A stretch of 64,000 bases of DNA, from positions 4,650,001 to 4,714,000 of the forward strand of contig NZ_JAUSZM010000003.1 of NCBI RefSeq assembly GCF_030817655.1. Reading direction: 5' to 3'. The position numbers and the translations under genes are program-made. The notes under the pieces were generated by a model that made no database searches, was not told the origin of the DNA, and saw nothing but the letters and a program-made list of their open reading frames with translations. Shown here one piece after another: positions 62,503 to 64,000 of this stretch (position 1 is the first letter of the stretch; every line of letters starts with the position of its first letter). The DNA comes from Streptomyces sp. V4I2 (lineage in GTDB: Bacteria; Actinomycetota; Actinomycetes; Streptomycetales; Streptomycetaceae).

Positions 62503-64000
62503 GTGGGTAACAGAAGGCGCGTCGCCGAGCGACGACGGAAGACCAGACCCGCCGTGATCGGCGGGATGATCGCCGTGGTCGTCGGCGGCGCCGGCTTCGG
62601 CGTCTACGCGCTGTACGGCGGCGGGGCGGCGGCCGACGACCGGACGCAGACGACGTCCGCCGAGGAGAAGGCGAAGGACATCCCGTCCGGGCCCCTCTCG
62701 GCGACCGAGGTCACCACCGCCGCGCAGACCTTCCTCACGGCCTGGCAGCAGGGCAAGGTGGCCGCGGCGGCGGCCGCCACGGACGACGCGAAGTCGGCCA
62801 CCACCTCGCTGACCGGCTACACCAAGGACGCCCACATCAAGGGCGTCACGCTCACCGCGGGCGCCCGCACCGGCGACAAGGTGCCCTTCGCCGTGAAGGG
62901 CACGGTGTCGTACAAGGGCGTCGAGAAGCCGCTGACGTACGACAGCGCGCTGACGGTCGTCCGCGGCACCACCGACGGAAAGCCCGTCGTCGACTGGCAG
63001 CCCGCCGTCCTCCACCCCGACCTCCAGGACGGCGACACCCTGGTCACCGGCGAGTCCGGGACCCCGCCGATCAAGGCGGTCGACCGGGACGGGGGCGAGC
63101 TGACAAAGGCCACGTACCCGTCGCTGGGCCTGGTCCTCGACGGACTGCGCGAGAAGTACGGCAAGACCGCCGGCGGCAAGGCGGGCATCGAGCTGCGGGT
63201 CGTCCGCGCCAAGTCCGCGAAATCGTCGAAGGCATCCGACAAGACCCTGCTCGAGCTGAGCAAGGGCACGCCGGGCACCGTGAAGACGACCCTGAGCCCG
63301 AGGCTCCAGGCGGCCGCGGAGACGCAGGTGGCCAAGAGGGCGCGGTCGTCGGTCGTCGTCATGCGCCCCTCCACCGGCGAGATCCTCGCCGTCGCGAACG
63401 CCTCCCACGGCTTCAACACCGCCTTCCAGGGCTCCCTCGCCCCGGGCTCCACGATGAAGGTCATCACCTCCACGCTGCTGATCGACAAGGGCCTGGCGTC
63501 GGCGGACAAGGCGCATCCGTGCCCGAAGTACTTCACCTACGGCGGCTGGAAGTTCCAGAACGACGACAAGTTCGAGATGAAGGACGCCACCTTCAAGGCG
63601 AGCTTCGCCCGCTCCTGCAACACCGCCTTCATCAGCCAGGCGCCCGAGCTGGAGAACGACGACCTGACCAAGCAGGCCCAGCAGGTGTTCGGCCTGGGGC
63701 TCAACAACTGGGCGATCGGCGTGCCGTCCTTCGACGGCTCGGTGCCGGTGCAGAGCGCGGCCCAGATGGCGGCCTCGCTCATCGGGCAGGGCGGGGTCCG
63801 GATGAACCCGCTGAACATGGCGTCGGTGTCGGCGACCATCGAGTCCGGCAGCTTCAGGCAGCCCTACCTGGTGTCCCCGACGGTCGACGACCGCACGCTG
63901 GCGAAGGCCTCGCGCACGCTGTCCGCGGGCACCCTGTCCCAGCTGCGGGAGCTGATGGCGTACACGGCGGCCTACGGCACGGCGGCCGAGGCGATGTCCG
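62503..64000 (+). CDS. Penicillin-binding protein (NTF2/MecA_N type), copy 2, cut by window edge
   Basis: A GTG at 62503 after GGAGGA opens a frame of 499 codons that runs off the right edge. It is a close paralogue of the previous gene: basic start (NRRRVAERRRKTRPAVI), helix, NTF2 domain (FLTAWQQGKVAAAAAATDD), then the transpeptidase with S316-T-M-K319 and S371-C-N373. The KTG motif lies beyond the edge. It has a Lys/Ser-rich insert (RAKSAKSSKASDK) that copy 1 lacks. Confidence 0.9.
   Translation, partial: MGNRRRVAERRRKTRPAVIGGMIAVVVGGAGFGVYALYGGGAAADDRTQTTSAEEKAKDIPSGPLSATEVTTAAQTFLTAWQQGKVAAAAAATDDAKSATTSLTGYTKDAHIKGVTLTAGARTGDKVPFAVKGTVSYKGVEKPLTYDSALTVVRGTTDGKPVVDWQPAVLHPDLQDGDTLVTGESGTPPIKAVDRDGGELTKATYPSLGLVLDGLREKYGKTAGGKAGIELRVVRAKSAKSSKASDKTLLELSKGTPGTVKTTLSPRLQAAAETQVAKRARSSVVVMRPSTGEILAVANASHGFNTAFQGSLAPGSTMKVITSTLLIDKGLASADKAHPCPKYFTYGGWKFQNDDKFEMKDATFKASFARSCNTAFISQAPELENDDLTKQAQQVFGLGLNNWAIGVPSFDGSVPVQSAAQMAASLIGQGGVRMNPLNMASVSATIESGSFRQPYLVSPTVDDRTLAKASRTLSAGTLSQLRELMAYTAAYGTAAEAMS

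Overview
The window is chromosomal DNA from a Streptomyces species or very close relative. The evidence is the very high GC with strong third-position GC bias, frequent GTG starts, GGAGG-type ribosome sites, several probable leaderless genes, and a gene order (mfd, glmU, prs, rplY, pth, ppc, gal genes, ispE, rsmA, rpf, tatD, rsmI, pmt, penicillin-binding proteins) that I recall from the S. coelicolor core around SCO3104-SCO3157. That recollection was not checked by alignment. I count about 55 protein genes, one tRNA, one degraded lipoprotein remnant and one frameshifted housekeeping gene. No insertion sequence, prophage or CRISPR array was found.

Layout. 1-5.1 kb: the start of an N6-adenine DNA methylase-like gene (cut by the left edge), a lipoprotein relic, a GNAT acetyltransferase, a secreted HNH nuclease, a 60-residue MT0933-type antitoxin, and a divergent SCO6745-like/TetR pair. 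5.1-18 kb: mfd, a MacB/FtsX-type ABC exporter, an MFS exporter, small metabolic genes and a DUF485-ActP type symporter pair. 18-26 kb: a Scy/FilP-like coiled-coil protein, then a polymorphic-toxin-like island. The island has two divergent arms: a WHH nuclease-SUKH fusion with an Imm35-deaminase-SUKH-4 protein on the minus strand, and a YwqJ deaminase with a SUKH-3 protein on the plus strand. An orphan histidine kinase and a LAGLIDADG-like protein abutting tRNA-Gln follow. 26.8-35 kb: glmU, a frameshifted prs, rplY, pth, a sortase-anchored surface protein and ppc.

35-46 kb: an acyl-CoA desaturase with its TetR regulator, the tam/tamR divergent pair, an orphan LuxR-type regulator, a GNAT protein, the galTEK operon and a divergent sodium/sugar symporter with a small membrane partner. 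46-64 kb: a regulator with a degenerate receiver, two tandem PQQ beta-propeller membrane proteins, an ABC-F protein, ispE-rsmA, an RpfB-like cell-wall lysozyme, tatD, a zinc-ribbon protein, rsmI, the protein O-mannosyltransferase gene, and two tandem NTF2-type penicillin-binding proteins, the second cut by the right edge.

How it works together. Most of the window is ordinary housekeeping: DNA repair, cell-wall precursor supply, central carbon metabolism, galactose use, rRNA maturation and cell-wall remodelling. Regulatory logic is unusually readable. Palindromic or direct-repeat operators sit beside their probable local regulators at the TetR/SCO6745, desaturase/TetR and tam/tamR loci. The least explained part is the 19.1-24.3 kb deaminase/nuclease/immunity island. 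It has the parts of a secreted toxin system but no visible secretion signals, and toxin and immunity folds are fused in single polypeptides. The prs frameshift may be a sequence error and should be settled first.
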